Below are positions 63,173 to 64,000 of a stretch of 64,000 bases of DNA, in pieces. Source of the DNA: Azophilus sp965116165 (GTDB taxonomy: Bacteria > Pseudomonadota > Gammaproteobacteria > Pseudomonadales > Azotimanducaceae); NCBI GenBank assembly GCA_965116165.1, contig OZ220484.1, positions 2,418,001-2,482,000 on the forward strand. The letters are read 5' to 3'. Numbering within the stretch: the stretch's first letter is position 1; every line of letters starts with the position of its first letter. Under the pieces are notes generated by a model. The model was not told the DNA's origin. It made no database searches and saw only the letters and a program-made list of their open reading frames with translations. Both the position numbers and the translations under genes were made by a program.

Positions 63173-63399
63173 GGAACCTCTGATTAATCCTAATTTAAGG
63201 CATACTAGTGTGCTGTCCGGCAAATTCGCTATAAAATAATCACCGGCCTATAAAAAATAATTTCATTTAAAATCAATAATATACGATGCATTACACACAG
63301 GTCGAATAGTATGCGCATTTCCGGGACAGGACACTAGTAAATAAAATCAATAAGCTACGATTTCCTCAATAGTGCTCTGTTGATTTGTTCAGACCTTCC
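63173..63399 (-). mobile_element. Repeat A copy 11, interrupted by repeat C copy 2
   Basis: The outer ends are GGAACCTCTGATTAATCC and TTCAGACCTTCC, with TTAA on both sides (63169-63172, 63400-63403). Removing element C2 leaves an A element of the normal length (98 bp). It fills most of the 388-bp gap before the lipoprotein gene's 3' end. Confidence 0.9.
63205..63337. mobile_element. Repeat C copy 2, inserted in repeat A copy 11
   Basis: CTAGTGTGCTGTCC to GGACAGGACACTAG, the inverted match of element C1 (2175-2307), also 133 bp. CTAG (or TA inside it) is the presumed target duplication. Confidence 0.95.
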
Positions 63400-63500
63400 T
63401 TAATTGATATTTCAGAAATTCGCTTGCGATAGGCTGAAAAGAAGATATCAAATAGAATCAATGGGTTATGAAATGAAACGCCATAAAGTCCGACAGGCTG

Positions 63501-63914
63501 CTACCTCGTGAAATGCACAATCTCGCTTCGGCGTGGCGCGGCATCGAGTACGCATTCTCCTCGGAAAAACGCCCAGGTTTCGCACTTGGCACCCGTTTTG
63601 TCGTTTATGCACAGGGCATCGACCGGGATGCCTTGCTTGCGGATGAAGTCGAGCCGATAGCCGGCCTCGACACAATGCTCGTCCGCGGGATTCGCCATGC
63701 CCGAGGCGCCTTGGCTGGAAGATCGCGACGCTGGCCGGGAATCCTCGAGGCTTCGAGTGGTGGATGCGCCACCATTGCTATTGTTGGTATTGGAACCATC
63801 GGTCGCGCTCCGCTGTTCAGTCACTTTGGGGCCGTCACACGCAGCGAGCAACAGGGTCAGAACCGTTATGGCACCCCAGCGCCTGCGCTTTAGGACATTC
63901 TCGGGGGAACGCAT
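63501..63914 (-). CDS. DUF333-type lipoprotein
   Basis: The 137-residue protein has a lipoprotein signal (WGAITVLTLLLAAC, lipobox LAAC, Cys at about residue 26), a Ser/Asn-rich linker, and a C-terminal DUF333 domain: MANPADEHCVEAGYRLDFIR, VDALCINDKTGAKCETWAFFRGEC. DUF333 is found in small putative hemolysin-like lipoproteins whose function is unknown. It should sit in the inner or outer membrane, facing the periplasm. Start ATG 63914 is chosen because the upstream 19 codons are repeat G. No cotranscribed gene is visible. Confidence 0.85.
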   Translation of the reverse strand: MRSPENVLKRRRWGAITVLTLLLAACDGPKVTEQRSATDGSNTNNSNGGASTTRSLEDSRPASRSSSQGASGMANPADEHCVEAGYRLDFIRKQGIPVDALCINDKTGAKCETWAFFRGECVLDAAPRRSEIVHFTR

Positions 63915-64000
63915 CCCACTGCGGACTATTTCTAGGATAAAATGGCGAAAAAATTTGGGCTTCATGCCCACTTCGGAGCGCTTTTGATGGTATTTCGACT
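63911..64000 (-). repeat. Repeat G copy 2, running to the window end
   Basis: GCATCCCACTGCGGACTATTTC through AAAATTTGGGC and CCCACTTCGGAGCG match repeat G at 40199-40290. In this copy the element covers the region upstream of the lipoprotein start and its open frame extends through it. The end of the window may truncate it. Confidence 0.6.

Overview
The window looks like a contig from a GC-rich gammaproteobacterium. The support is a set of Gram-negative and gammaproteobacterial markers: SspB, ParC/ParE with a YqiB-type (DUF1249) gene beside parE, EF-P with the lysine at position 34, Kdo/heptose lipopolysaccharide genes (an arabinose-5-phosphate isomerase-like SIS protein, WaaA, HldE), TolC and a TonB-dependent receptor. 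A host-associated or marine lifestyle is only an inference, from the heavy load of small repeats, the fibronectin-rich giant surface protein and the secreted nuclease. No rRNA, tRNA or CRISPR array was seen.

Layout: 0-2 kb has a DUF547 fragment, sspB and a kdsD-like gene, then a cluster of small transposable repeats. 2.4-7.2 kb has a DUF4143-type ATPase and a two-gene glycan module (GH20 hexosaminidase plus a NahK-like kinase). 7.4-13 kb is an accessory, defence-like block: HNH nuclease, large GTPase-like protein, and a single-protein ABC-ATPase/DUF4435 fusion resembling a merged PARIS system. 13-17.6 kb carries metabolic genes, including nadE with an apparent frameshift. 17.8-24.4 kb has paired acyl-CoA dehydrogenases, a serine hydrolase, folA, efp and a Rieske oxygenase. 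24.6-29.7 kb is an SbcC/SbcD-like (YhaN/YhaO-like) pair. A TonB receptor follows. 33.0-40.0 kb is a signalling operon (RsbW-like kinase, STAS protein, response-regulator/PP2C phosphatase, periplasmic binding protein, sensor histidine kinase) ending in an ammonium transporter. 40.3-51 kb is parC and parE with yqiB, where parE and parC are separated by a giant FN3 protein gene and an IS5-type transposase remnant. 51.4-64 kb has a pyruvyltransferase, tolC, waaA, an FAD oxidoreductase, an aldo/keto reductase, an RTX protein, hldE, a secreted SNase-PLD-PLD-Excalibur nuclease and a DUF333 lipoprotein.

The most striking structure is not a gene. At least four families of short inverted-repeat elements, called A, B, C and D here, fill many intergenic gaps. 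Family A (about 99 bp, ends GGAAGGTCTGA / GGAACCTCTGA, YTAR-type target duplications) has 11 copies. It looks like a non-autonomous derivative of an IS5-group element, and a decayed IS5 transposase with a matching end sits at 48.4-48.56 kb. Family B (about 100 bp, 8-bp target duplications) and family C (133 bp, CTAG ends) are nested with A: B inside A, A inside B and C inside A. This gives a readable order of insertions. Family A copies land on stop codons and can supply Shine-Dalgarno sequences to downstream genes. Simple-sequence tracts (18 C, 14 x GCCGAT, 7 x GTTGACCGC) suggest further length variation.
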